Shown here: in pieces, positions 12,652 through 23,590 of the stretch
Position numbering within the stretch: position 1 is the first letter of the stretch
Layout: every line of letters begins with the position of its first letter
DNA from: Poteriospumella lacustris
Taxonomy: Eukaryota; Sar; Chrysophyceae; Chromulinales; Dinobryaceae
Assembly: GCA_008000375.1 (NCBI GenBank)
Contig: SMOI01000305.1
Span: 1 to 37,046, forward strand
Direction: 5' to 3'
Length of the DNA: 37,046 bases
Notes under the pieces: generated by a model
Database searches by the model: none
The model's input: only the letters and a program-made list of their open reading frames with translations
What the model was told of the DNA's origin: nothing
Position numbers and translations under genes: made by a program

Positions 12652-14081
12652 ATCCGTCTGGACGGTAACGCCTCTTGGCGCGTGAGGATCGCGGCGGTTG
12701 CTGCTGTAGCAGCTTTCTCTGCTGCTCGGACTCCGTCTGCTCTGTCTCCGCGACGAACACACAACGGTGCGTTCGTTCCCCCCTTATACTGCACATAGAT
12801 ATACATACAGCTGTTTTCCTCTCTTGCGACCGGCAGCAGGGCAGGACACGGTGTGGTCTCTGTCCCTGTCTCTGTCTCTGTCTCTGTCTGTCTGTCTCTG
12901 TCTCACCCCTGTGTCTGTGCCCGTTTCTCTGCCAGCTGCTGGCCGCCTGTTTGTTGTTTTTCAGCTCATTGACCGCGAGGTGCGCCGTATATCCTACTGT
13001 ATATAAACGCATACGGCCCTCCTCTTGTTTGTACATGTCCTCGCCGGTGGTGTCGCCTTCACTGAACACGCCCACCGCCGACATCGCCTTTGTTTTATTC
13101 TGTCTCCAGTTATTGAACGCTCCGACGTGTCCTCCTCCCCCCGTCTGGCCTCTGTCTCTCTGTCTCTCTCTGTCTCTCTATCTGAGGGTCGATCCATCGA
13201 TCGATCGACGATCGTTCTCCTCAACAGCAGTAGTACTGTATATAGGTATCGCATGGTCTGTGGTCTGTTGTCTGCGTTCTGCGTTCTCAGCAGTTGGCGG
13301 ACCACCAAACTGTGCTTTTTCTTTGGCCTTTGGCCTCTTCGTAGCAGTATCGTAATAGATTCTAACTCACCTACCCCATCTCTATTCGATCACACAGATG
13401 AGGAAGCACGCAAAGCAAGGCTTTACTTACTTACCTTCACGGCGGCATTTTGTGTCCGGCACGCGATAAACATCATCATCATCGTGACCAAATCTGGCAC
13501 AGCCAGCAGGCCAACTTTTGTGGAATCCCGAAAAAGCTCCATAGTTTGGGAGTAAGTAGGGATTTGGGGCCTTCTGTAACTGACCAATATCTCGGGGGCG
13601 GCTCCAGAAAGATGGGTTATACGGACTTCCCATCGGATGGTCGGTTGGATTTCACCGCGACCAGGAAAGAGAGACAGAGAGCGTCGACGGTTCAGAGCGT
13701 ATGTCTCACTTTTCTTGACTACAGAGGAAGAATACATAGTTTTCTCTTGTAGTGAGAGAGAAACGAGAGTTATCCAAACGGGCTGGACTGGTCTTTTTTG
13801 ACGTGGATAGAGATTTCACTGACGGAGTTTGCCAGATATCCAACCTCACCTCGACCTCGGCGGATAGCTAGCGGTGTTGGCTGATACAGTTTTTCGGATC
13901 CACAACAAGAAGAGAGGGTATATATCAAACACCACCTCGGATTGGCATAGCGACTGATCGATAGCTGTGGTTGTGTTTGTTGTGCCTGAGACACGCCTCG
14001 TTGGCCACTTTCCATATCGTATCCATCGGTATCTATCGATTATTACAAGCAGCTGAAGCAGATTAATACAGGACAACTACC
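12652..14081. other. Intergenic region, CT-rich then mixed
   Basis: This holds the 3' flank of the giant gene and the 5' flank of the glycosyltransferase gene. It contains CT/TG microsatellite-like stretches (12855-12905 and 13140-13185). The segment 13390-13740 looks more ordered, with splice-like signals on both strands; see the separate low-confidence entry. No RNA gene was recognised. Confidence 0.6.
13435..13737 (-). other. Possible unannotated minus-strand exon
   Basis: On the minus strand an open frame from an ATG at 13737 runs for about 100 codons into a near-ideal donor, AAG|GTAAGTAAG, with the exon end at 13435. A second frame, from an ATG at 13633, also reaches this donor. I recognise no family and found no convincing partner exon at lower coordinates. 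The plus strand also has exon-like borders here (TTCTAAC near 13360, CACAG ending at 13397, GTAAGT at 13552), so a 5' UTR exon of the downstream gene, or a transposon remnant, is equally possible. Confidence 0.2.
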
Positions 14082-17000
14082 ATGTCAGGACGCGGTTCTT
14101 CTTCGTGGGGTATGCCGGCGAGTTATCAATGGACCGTCGCCTCGGTGATCACGTTGCTGGCGGTCTTCGTCTTCACCGTCAACATTTTGGTGTCCAATTA
14201 CCGTTCGGCGACGGCGTTTACCACCACTACCACCGGCACCGTGACGACGAGTCCTCGGACAACGACGAGTGTCGCAGGGGCGAAGGATGCGTCGTCGCTG
14301 TGGCTGCTGCACGGCAACGCCACCGCCGCCTCGACCACCGCGGCGACACTGCTCTCCGCGATCAACACGTCTCCCTCGTCCTCGTCCCCGCCCTCGTCCT
14401 CGACGTCGTCCACGACATCGACAGCGACAGACGCGACCGGTGCGACCTCCACCGCCACCTCCACCGACCAGACGATCGTCTACGCCGACGACGACCCGCG
14501 GCTGCAGTTCCTCTTCCGCGAGTACCAACACGAAATCCTCTATTCCGCCAGGGGCAACTACCTCGAGGTGCCCACCCCTACGACGACAGCGGCGGCGGAT
14601 GGAGGAAAGCAGACGAACAAGTTCTTCAAAGTGGCGATGGAGGACAACCAGCGCCAGTTCTCCCTCGTCGAGGTCGATTTCTGCCGCGCGACGACGTTGT
14701 TGCACCTGTACGAAATGGCGCAGAACGACCGCGTGGCCATCACCCAGCTGTATCCGCGTTTCTACGAAGAAAAACTGGCACCAGTGGCACAGGCGGCGGC
14801 GGGGGCAGCGGCGGGGGCAGCGGCAGCGACCGCGTCGAAGCAGAAAGTGCTCTTCGACTTGTCCGTCGAGCCCGCCACGTCCTACGCCACGCAACCGCAA
14901 AACGCCAACAAGGGCGACGTGCTCATCGTCTACACGACGTGCAACCAGTTGGCCATGACCGTGTTGTCGCTGCAGTATTTGCGGAATACCGACAAAGTGG
15001 CCGATATTATCGTGGTGGACGACCATTCGACCGATGGCACCGTCGAATATTTGCGGAAAAAGGGCTTCGCGGTCGTCTCGAAGCCCGTGGCGACGGGTTT
15101 AACGGATTCGTGGAACATTGGCTACCGCCTGGCGGTGGCGTTGGGGTATACGCATGTCCTGTTCACGAACAACGACGTGTTGTTGACGGCGGGGGCGGTG
15201 CATCTGATGCACTACGGGCTCAAGGCGCATTCGTTGGTGGTGCCGCTGACGACGGACAAAGGCGCCGGCCACCACAAGCTGCAGTCGATTGTGAAGGCGC
15301 ATCGGTTGGCGGCGAACATGGGCAACGTCGTGGACGACTACCGCAACGCCGAGCTGATCCAGGAGACGTTGCTGCGCAAATACGTCTACGTGCCCAAAGG
15401 TAACATCGACTGTTCTGTTCTCTTCTACTGCTCTTCTACTGCTGCGGCTGCTGTTGCTGTTGCTGTTGCTGGGCGGTGGGAATGGAGGGTGGGGGCACGG
15501 TGGCGGAGGAACGGTGAGGGAGGCGCGGTGAGGGAGGCGCGGTGGGGGTGGGCAGTGGTGGCTGGTGCTTCGCACCCTCCTCCTTCTCCTCCTCCCGCCC
15601 CTCTTCCTGCCTGCTCCCCTTCGCTCCTCTTCCCGCCCTTACCCTGTTGTGTGTGTGTGTTCGTGTGCCCGTGCCTGTTCGCCTGCTGTTGTTGTCATTG
15701 TCATTGTCGCCTGCCATACACACGACGCCTTCGCTCTTGTTGTACCGTTCTAACCGTCGCTGTTTGCTGTTTTGCTGTTTTGCTGTTTGAACAGAGAAAC
15801 GCCGCTGCCCGGCGCAGCAGTCGGTCAACGAGAAGAACCAGCCGAAGTTCAACGGCTTCTGCTTCGCCGTCAACGTCGACAAAATCGCCCCGGCGGCGTA
15901 CGAAGCCAACGTGCACCTCTTCGACCCGAAAGACCGCATCGTGGGCCAAGAGGACGCCCTGACCGCCCGCATGGCCCAGGCGCAGCTGTATCCAATTCTG
16001 TTGCATTGTTCGTTCGTGTTTCACTTCAAAAGCCGCACGGTCTCGGCGGCGAACCTGACGGTCTTTGCGCAGGTGTTGGCGCGGTACAACATGACCGTCG
16101 TCGACACCAAGTCGTACCCCACCGTCGCCATCGACTACCGCCCGCTGGGACCCGCGTCAACGGCCCCGCCGCAGCGGTTCTCCGTGGACATTCGAGAGAA
16201 CCTGCAGTGGTATCACCAGGCAGGAGCCACAGGGGCAGCCGCAGGGGCAGCCGCAGCGAACCGCGGCGCGATGGATGACGAGACGTTCGTCCAGTCGCTG
16301 ATCGACTCGAGCAACGCCCACAAACGACACGCGGCGGCGCACAACGCGATGGCGGCGGACGATCGGTGGGTGTTGGACGTGTATCGGTCGAGCGGTGGGC
16401 TGGCGTGTCGGGCGCCGCGCGAGGAAGTGTTGTTTCCGTCGCTGTTCACGCCGCCTCGGGCCCCTGCCGCCGCCTCTGCCTCTGCCTCTGCCACCGCCGC
16501 CTCTGCCACCGCCGCCTCTGCCACCGCGTCGTCCTCGTCAGAGGCGGCGTTTGTACCGACGGCGGCGGCGGCGGCGGCTGCTGCCTCGTCGCCGGCCTCG
16601 TCGAAGCTGCTGGCGCAGGCGCAGGCGCTGCAACGCACGTACCACCGGTACCCGGACATGGCCTTCAACATCCGCGGCGCGCCCCTCTGCGTCTACCCGT
16701 CGAACTGGCCCGACCACTGCAACCGCTACCTGTCCACGACGGAGACCGTCTTCGAGCCGGAGCTGTACGCGATGCAGAAGCCCTCGTACATCGTCATCGC
16801 CATCGCCATGTCCGACCCCGTGGCGACACCCTCCGCCGGCGATGTCTTCACCGCGTACGAGCTTGGTCAGGCCCTGCAAACCGTCTACAGCCACGTGAAA
16901 ATCCGTTATTTGCGTCGGGGTCCGGCCTGGTACAACCCCGCACTGTTGCACGACGTCGACGTGTTGATCACGCTGCTCGATCAATACGATTTGACGCAGA

Positions 17001-20000
17001 TTCTGGGCTATTACCTCGACTCGTCGGTGCCGAATTACTTCGAGAAACAAGCGTTCACCTGTGTCAAGTCGTACCAGTTGAAACCGACGTTGATCACGGT
17101 CGCGTGGGTGCGCAATTGGTTCCACCGGTGGCTGTCGAAGCCGTGGTTTGGCAATTACGACGTCGTGTTGACGTCGTCGCAGTTGTCGCAGCGTTTTTAT
17201 GAAACGATTGGCACGACGATTGGCTTTGCGGCGTCGTGTGCGAACGGCTGTCCGCAGAAGGCGAAGACGTCGTCGGCGTCGGTGTCTGCGACGAGTGGTA
17301 CGACCGCCAGTGCGGGTTTCGTCTCGCCGACGTTGCCGGAGCATCATCGTCCGGTGAAAGCCGCCGCCCCATCGGCACCGGCACCGGCAGCGGCGGCCAC
17401 GGTCACGATGGCGCCCGCCGTCACGTCCACCACCACCACCGCCACCGTCACCACGGCGACCCCAACGGCCACCGCACCGCGACGGCAGCTGCTCCGCACC
17501 GGCGCGGCGACCGCCGCCCACGACCACCACCACCGCCACGACAACGCGACCGCGCACCGCCGCCACCTGTCGAACGCCAATGGCCACGGCCACGGCAACG
17601 CCAACGCCAACGCCGCGAACATGGACGCGCCCGGTGCGAAGTGGCAGATGTTCACGCCGCGCGTGTTCACGCCGTCGCTGGTCTTTCCCCTCGCGACCTC
17701 GCTGCGCTATTTCCGTCCGTCCCACAGCAACGGCAACGGCAACGACTCGCCCACCGACGGCGGAGCCGCAGCTTCTGCAGCGGCGGCAGCGCCAGCGGCT
17801 GCCGGGGCGGCTACTGGAGGAGACGGGGCGGGTGGCGGCGGCGGCGGCCTGTCCGATGCGCTGTCGGTGCCCACCAACGCGTCGTTGCAAGCGGCGGCAC
17901 TGTTCCGCGGCGTCGACTACGTCTTCACCGGTTCGTACTTCGGGACGTACCGACGGATCATGGACTTCGACCCCGCCGTCCTCTGGCCGCAGTACCAGGG
18001 CCGCATCGTTGGCCAACGCTGGGACCGCGCGAACGTGTCGCAGGGCTGGAAACAGTCGTGTACGGGCCTGCTGCCGTACGAGGTGGTGACGGAGGCGTAC
18101 AAACACGTGAAAATCGTCATCGACGACGCGAACCACGTGACGTTCCCCTGGGGCTCGACGAACTCGCGGGTCTTTGACGCGACCGCGGCGGGGGCGTTGG
18201 TGTTGTCGAACGGGGAGATCGGCATGCACGAGATCTTTGGCGGCGTCTTCCGTCGCCACTTCGCCGACGTCGTCGCCGCCGAGCAGGCGAAGGCAAAGGC
18301 GAAGGCGAAGGGCGCCGCCACTGCTACCAGCGACACGGCGGCTGCCGCCGCGCAAGCGGAAGCGTTGATCGCGGAGCGGCTGCCGATCTACCGCAACGCG
18401 GAGGACCTGACGCGGTTGTTGCGGTTCTACCTGACGCACGACGCGGCCCGCGTCGCGTTGGTGCGCGAGATGCAGGCGCATGTGCTGCAGCACCACTCGT
18501 ACGTGCGGCGCGCGGAGACGCTGGGCCGGTGGCTCGAGGAGCAGTTTCGGTTGACGCTGCATCGACGCCACAGCAGCGGCGGTGGCGGTGGCAGTCAGCG
18601 TCGTCGTCTGTGGGACGCGTTGAACGACGACGAAGCGGCGCAGCGGACGGACGGAGCCGGCTGCGTGCACCGGTCGGCGAACGGTGCCACACCACCGCCG
18701 CCCCCGCCACCGCCGCCGCACCGTAGCGGCTCCAGCGACCGCCACAGCGACTCAGCCAGCAGTGGCAGCAGCGACGGCAGCGTCGAGGACTACGCTGCGC
18801 TGTTGCCGGAGGTCGACTACGCGCTACAGACCGCCGCCGCCGCCGCCGCCGCCGCCTCCACCGATGTCGACAACGTCAACGACGACGTCGACGGCGTCGA
18901 GGAAGCGGCCGATGCGCCACCACGGCGCCACCGTCGGCACCTCGCCGCCGACGGCAGCAAGAGCTCCGCTGCTGCGGGCGACGCCGAGGCGACGACCACC
19001 AAACCGCCGGCCCATTCGAAAGCGACCGCCGCCACCGCCGCCGCTGGGACCAACCGCACCGACACCGCGAAGCCGAAAGGGAACCGCGCGGCGGCCAAAG
19101 CGGCAGCCGCCGCGGCCGCGTCGGCGGCAGTGGCCTCTGCCCCGTTGCCAGCACCGTCCGCGTCAACCGCCGCACCGGGCGGGGCCAATCGTGGCTCGGG
19201 GCTGTGCATCGGTGTCCGTACGACCGAGAACCACGAAGAATGGCTACCGATCTTCGTGCGCTCGTTGATCGTGCAGCATTCCAAGTCGAAATACCGGCAA
19301 CAGTTGCCGTTGCAGATCTTTTTGATCGACACGGAGGCGAAGGCGTCGTTTGCGCCGTCGTTGATCGACCTCGTCAACAAGCACAACGAGCGGTTCAAGT
19401 ACCCGTATCTGCAGGTCGTGTGGAGCCAGCAGGTGCAACCCGCGGGGGTGCGCAACACGGTGTACGGCTACGACGACACGGACAAGTTGTTGGAGCTGAT
19501 GCTGACCATGCGGCGCTGTGGGCTGACGAGTTTGGGCAACGGCGGCGGCAACGGCGGCAACGGCGGCGGCAACGGCGGCGGTGGCAACGCGTCGTCGTCC
19601 TCGGCTGCGGGGGCATCGTACGGTGCATCGTCTGCGGCCGCTACGGCGGCGGCGGCGGCAAATGCCGCGGCGAGTCACAAGAAAGTGCCGTTGTCGACGC
19701 GTGTCCTCGACGGGGTCGACGAACACGCCCAGTACCCGGGCAAACACGCGGCGTTGACGAGTCCGTTGCCCACGTGCGAGTGGGTCATGTTCAGCAACGG
19801 CGACAACATGTACAACGCCGCCTGGTTCAACACCGTCGCCCCGTTGGCCCTCTCCGACGCGTACGACGTCCTCGGCTGGGACTTTGTGACGCATCACCCG
19901 CGCAACGGCACGAACAACACGCCGATTCGGGTGGCGTTTGAACGGAAATTCGTCGATTTGGCGTCGGTGATGATTCGGGCGGAGCTGTTCGGCAAGACGA

Positions 20001-20137
20001 ACTCGCGGTTCTTGAGCGAGGCGGTGTTTACGCGCGACATGTTTGCGCGGGACTTTGTGACGATTGAGAGTCTGCTGGCGTCGACGACGGTGGAGCGGAC
20101 GCATTTGATTCATCAGTGTTTGCTCATGCATCAGTAG
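14082..20137 (+). CDS. Type II membrane protein with three glycosyltransferase-like modules
   Basis: Two exons, 14082-15399 and 15795-20137, encode 1,886 residues; the join splits a Glu codon (G|AG). A basic/Ser-rich N-terminus and a hydrophobic helix at about residues 17-37 fit a Golgi signal anchor, followed by a Ser/Thr-rich stem. Module 1 is family-2-like (about 279-500): VVDDHSTDG with Asp313-Asp314, a DXD-like NND at 363-365, and NGFCFAVN just after the splice junction. Module 2 (about 730-1360) resembles CgeB/group-1 transferases: an IAIAMSDP start, a VLITLLDQYD strand and a late FDATAAGALVLSNG segment, interrupted by an Ala/Thr/His-rich insert (about 930-1135). Module 3 (about 1575-1886) begins GLCIGVRTTENHEEWLP and has NGDNMYN at 1774-1780, a GT-A-like metal-site candidate. 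The likely role is assembly of a complex cell-surface glycan; donors and acceptors are unknown. The gene and modules 1-2 are well supported, module 3 moderately. Confidence 0.85.
15400..15794 (+). other. Intron of the glycosyltransferase gene (395 nt)
   Basis: The donor AAAG|GTAACA and acceptor GAACAG|AG restore the frame (phase 1) and rebuild a family-2 motif across the junction. A TTCTAAC branch-like site lies at 15748-15754, about 40 nt before the acceptor, with T-rich sequence between. The 5' part of the intron is GA/GC-rich and the middle CT/GT-rich. It happens to lack in-frame stops, so reading straight through would give a false, longer first exon that ends at 15962. It is five to seven times longer than the other introns here. 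Confidence 0.9.
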
Positions 20138-21023
20138 TAGAGTAGAGTGGGCGGGGTGTTTCTGTTGTGTGTTGATGCGTGGCGTGTTCCCCCCTCCCCT
20201 CCCCCTCTCCTCCTCTGCTCCTGTGTTTCGTGTTTTGCGTCTGCGCTGCTCTGCTGCAGGTTGCTCTTATCTGTACACTGCACTGTACTGAACACTGTAC
20301 TGTACTGTACTGTACGGAATGGAACGGAACGGTGCAATGGTCCAGGGGCGGTCAACGCACCCGATGTCCAATCAGTTTGCTACAACCTCGTCATCATCTG
20401 CCTCTTCCACCTCTGTTCTGCCTTTGTTTCTGTCCCTGTCCCTTAGCTGCTGCAGCTGCTACTACTACTGCTACTGCTGTTGTTTTGCTTTTGTTTGCTG
20501 TTTTTGTTTGCTCGTTGCCGTTTATATGTATGCATACGTTTAGGAGCCTCTTCAATGATGTTGTCGAATGGGACGGCTGCTCTCGATGCTTCATCTCCTT
20601 GCCTCATGCTAGTGCCTGCAGTGCGTGGGTGCAGTGTGTGCAGTGCGTGTAGTGTGTAGTGCGTGCGTGCGTGCGTGCGTGAGTGTTCAGCGGGAGTTGG
20701 CCTATTTCTTTGGCAACAGTTTTGCCCCCCCCCCTCCGCCCTCTAATCTCACCACTGAACGAGAGGAGATGAGTAAGAGATAAGAGTTAGGTCAACCGAT
20801 GTTTGCCCATCATTTGCTTTTCTTTTCTTTTCTTTCTTCTCTTTTTCTTTTCAGTTGAAAGAAAACTGTGGATGATGCACTGGAGCGATGTGACATCCCC
20901 AAACACCGGATAGAGAAAAGAACATAGGAAAAACTTAAAAAGAAACAATAATTAAAAAACAAAAAAGAAAGAAGCTATAAAAATGTCACCAGTCACGAAC
21001 CTTCCAATTTCAAGTACAATCAT

Positions 21024-21072
21024 AGATCACAGATCATAGATCACAGATCACAGATCACAGATCATAGATCAT
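21024..21072. repeat. 7-bp tandem repeat AGATCAC/AGATCAT, seven copies
   Basis: Seven uninterrupted 7-mers: four AGATCAC and three AGATCAT, differing only in the last base. No coding role is apparent. Confidence 0.9.
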
Positions 21073-21485
21073 CATTGAACACACATACACGCAAACATGC
21101 AAGCGCAGACATTCTTAGTCGAGCGAACGAGTAAGTCCTCATAAACCGGATCAATCTCAGGACTGCCCACCGAGGCTTGTTCAATGTGGCAGCAGCCCAG
21201 TGTAGGAGACGGAGAGAGCGAGACAGAGAAAGTGGGTGAAGATGAGGAGATGAGTTTTGGGGTTTTCATTTTTCATGCGTATCCTTGTTCTGTCGGGGGG
21301 GGGGGGGCTGAATGAGACGGCCTCGTTGGTCCCCTTCTTCGCACCTATTTTCTGCTAGTCAAGCAAATGAACAACCCCCTTCCCCTTCCCCAATTGAGCT
21401 CTGGTAGGATTGCATCGATCGAGAAAATGCGATAACTTAAAGTGCGTTATGAAAGGATTGCCGTCTCTCATGTGCTTCTTCATCG

Positions 21486-21543
21486 TTGCCGTTTGGAGGA
21501 TGCTAGTACGCTAATTGCCGTTTGGAGGATGCTAGTACGCTAA
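21486..21543. repeat. 29-bp perfect tandem duplication
   Basis: The 29-mer that starts TTGCCGTTTGGAGGATGC and ends TACGCTAA occurs twice head to tail, at 21486-21514 and 21515-21543, with no mismatch. It is noncoding and lies about 230 bp beyond the stop of the minus-strand gene. Confidence 0.9.
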
Positions 21544-21772
21544 TATGTTTGTTTGATTACTTTATAATTTGATTTTGATTGTATACCTACACCATTTAAG
21601 ACTGCGCTACCAAAGGAAAGTAAACATAACAAAGAATCCATCGACGAGGAGACCAGAAAAAGAACAGAGACAGACCACCCACGCCCATGATGAGACCTTC
21701 CCTCCTGGTCACGGGGCAGTGTATATATATGTGTATGTGTGTGTCGTGTGTAATAGCCGGGGACGAAACGAT

Positions 21773-22212
21773 TTATTTGGCAGGAGATTCACTGTACGCC
21801 GAATAGCCTGAATCTACTTCTTGCGGGGAACGAATCATCTTCGTCTCGTTGGCCGTGCCCGTGACGAACGGTGACACGAGGAAGGCACCCACCAAGGCGA
21901 AGATGAACGCGATGATGTAGCAGAAGGCCGCGAATCCTATGTATACATCAAGTTATATGGTGTGATAAGATAGGCGGGTGGACAAGACTTACCGTAGCCA
22001 CCCTTGAACGATGTGTAGGCGTCTTCGACTTCGCTGGAATTGTTCACACTGCTGTCAGTGACGTTGTTGTAGGCCGCGGCCATACCACCCGCAGCAGCAC
22101 AAAAGCCCAAGAAGACAATCGCTGCCGCACCATACCACAAGGAAACGGACACCTTCGATTTGCTTCGCTCGAAGAAGGCACGTGATTCGACGGTCAAAGT
22201 ATCAGCGGACAT
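21773..22212 (-). CDS. Small two-helix membrane protein, paralogue A
   Basis: Two exons on the minus strand, 22212-21993 (220 nt) and 21936-21773 (164 nt), encode 127 residues. The 56-nt intron (21992-21937) has donor G|GTAAGT and acceptor ACATAG, phase 1, splitting a Gly codon. The N-terminus starts MSADTLT and is polar and basic (SRAFFERSKSK). Helix 1 (about 22-44) ends in the FLGFCAAAGG signature. A polar Asn/Ser-rich loop with two N-glycosylation sequons (NNVT, NNSS) follows, then helix 2 (about 74-97) and a tail with SPFVTGTANE, PQEVDSGYS and a Lys end. Two neighbours are clear paralogues. The second intron found in both of them is absent. The family was not recognised; function is unknown, location probably a cell membrane. 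Confidence 0.85.
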
Positions 22213-22655
22213 CTTCTTTTTCTTTTTTTAAAAGCGATCAATACTCAGCCTATTATATGACTCAAACGAAGCGATAACTTTCCCTTTGATCTTTACGTTG
22301 CCTCCTACTCCTTTTTTCTTTTTCCAATCGAAGTCCAATCCGATTGATTGAACAGCTCTGGCAACAGATCTTCGCTGAAAGGCCTTTGTCGTTTGTCGCT
22401 TGTCACGCACTGACATTTAAACGACAAACGACAAACTGGAGCCTGCAGCTGATGACAAATGTCAAACGACAGACTTCAGCCGACAAACGACAAACGACTT
22501 GGATACGCGAACAGCTTTCGCTGTCGACAAAATAGGATGGCGAACAAAATAGGTAGCATAACTTTTCGATCTTCTCCTGTCAATCGAGCTGCGCACGATT
22601 GTTGTAGTTGTACCTTTGTTGTTGTCAGAAAAACAAACAAACCGAGAGAAACACC
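22213..22655. promoter_or_regulatory. Shared divergent promoter region with repeated CGACAAACGACAAA boxes
   Basis: These 443 bp separate the start codons of two divergent paralogues. The 14-mer TTTGTCGTTTGTCG at 22385-22398 is a perfect inverted copy of CGACAAACGACAAA at 22422-22435, with a 23-bp spacer. A third, direct copy lies at 22481-22494, and partial GACAAA/GTCAAACGACA units lie between. The symmetric placement fits a bidirectional regulatory site, or a strong hairpin. This is inference from sequence only. Confidence 0.5.
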
Positions 22656-23200
22656 ATGTCCGCTGATACTTTGACTGCCACATCGCGTGCCTTTTATGAG
22701 CGAAGTAAATCCAAGGCTGCTGCATCCTTCTTCTTGGCTGCTGCATCCATGGTGTTTCTTGGATTTTGTGCTCAATCTGGAGGAGAATCGTCCGCGTACG
22801 GCAACCTCAACGATCTGCCGTACATCTCTGGCACACAATCGGATATCTTTGAATCCTACCGATCCGGCTACGGTACGTGAACTTGGTGTGGATCTTCCCG
22901 CGCGAAAAACTATTCTTACCGAGCTGCATCGTTTTGTACAATGCCGTTGTTAGGATTTGGTGCGTTTTGCTTCATTTTGTCGTTCATTCTGATGGTCTCC
23001 GCGGCGTTCTACACGTCACCGTTCATCACGGGCAGCAACAACGAACGATTGATGCTTCGTGCGCCTCAAGAAATCGACACTGGTGAGTTCCTTTTCGTTT
23101 GCTGTATTCGTCCACTTTCTCTCACATCATTCCTTTTTCCTTGTTTCATACAGGCTATTCCTACAACAACAACCCTGCTGCGTCGGCCCCGACGGTGTAA
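22656..23200 (+). CDS. Small two-helix membrane protein, paralogue B
   Basis: Three exons, 22656-22872, 22954-23082 and 23154-23200, encode 130 residues. Introns are 81 nt (GTACGT...TTAG) and 71 nt (GTGAGT...ACAG); both are phase 1. The ATG sits in AACACCATG and aligns with the MSADTLT start of both paralogues. Helix 1 (about 22-44) ends in FLGFCAQSGG, the loop is short and polar, and helix 2 (about 73-97) is followed by TSPFITGSNNE and APQEIDTGYS with an Asn/Pro/Ala-rich tail. Exon 1 (217 nt), intron 1 (81 nt) and exon 2 (129 nt) have exactly the lengths seen in paralogue C. It is divergent from paralogue A and convergent with C. No known family was recognised. Confidence 0.88.
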
Positions 23201-23590
23201 ACGGACATCGCTTACTCGCAAAGAAAGTACACACAAACACACAAACACACACACATGTATCCAACCCCCCATAATCGTAGCCGTTAGAAAATGTGGTCTA
23301 AGTCAGTTTCGCTGTTGCTTCCCTCTCTGTTTCTCTTTGTTTGTTTGTTTTCTTGTCGGACGGAGGAGGAGAAGAAGAAGCACTGCACCGAGTTTAACAT
23401 ATATATTAACACAACCCCTCAACCATAATATCCACGAATGACTCTTTTTAAACTTTTCGACAAAGATCTTTTACTCGATTACTACAGCAGCTAAGAAGTG
23501 GGGGAGGGGGGTGGGTGGGGAGGCGGACAGGAAGTCGTGTTGGGACCGAAAAGAGAACAGAGACCACAAAATACACAGGACGATTTTTTT
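23201..23590. other. Short convergent intergenic spacer
   Basis: This lies between the 3' ends of paralogues B and C. It holds an ACACAAAC-type simple repeat just past the B stop (23228-23255), a GTTT run (23336-23352) and a GGGTGG-rich patch (23498-23525). No ORF or RNA gene was seen. Confidence 0.6.

Larger units (their letters stand above)
20138..21772. other. Intergenic region with simple repeats
   Basis: This 1.6-kb spacer separates convergent genes. It contains a TACTG-type array (about 20294-20315), a GTGC run (about 20659-20680), a CT-rich tract (20817-20852), AT-rich sequence (20925-20985) and 13 consecutive G at 21295-21307. No convincing ORF or RNA gene was seen. Confidence 0.6.

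Noticed and set aside
13343-13353. GCAGTATCGTA, similar to the 5' part of U4 snRNA
   Set aside because: Only 11 bases match; the sequence on either side does not fit U4 and no Sm-site context follows.
13421-13437. ACTTACTTACCTT, similar to the U1 snRNA 5' end
   Set aside because: No U1 stem-loops follow. It is better read as a minus-strand splice donor.
15400-15962. Read-through of the glycosyltransferase exon 1 frame as real coding sequence
   Set aside because: The residues become Cys/Pro/Leu low complexity. GT-AG splicing at 15400/15794 restores a continuous family-2 domain.
16538-18745. A 735-codon minus-strand frame over the glycosyltransferase gene
   Set aside because: It has the same antisense composition, dominated by Arg, Val and Gly, with no motif. 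The plus strand carries coherent transferase modules.
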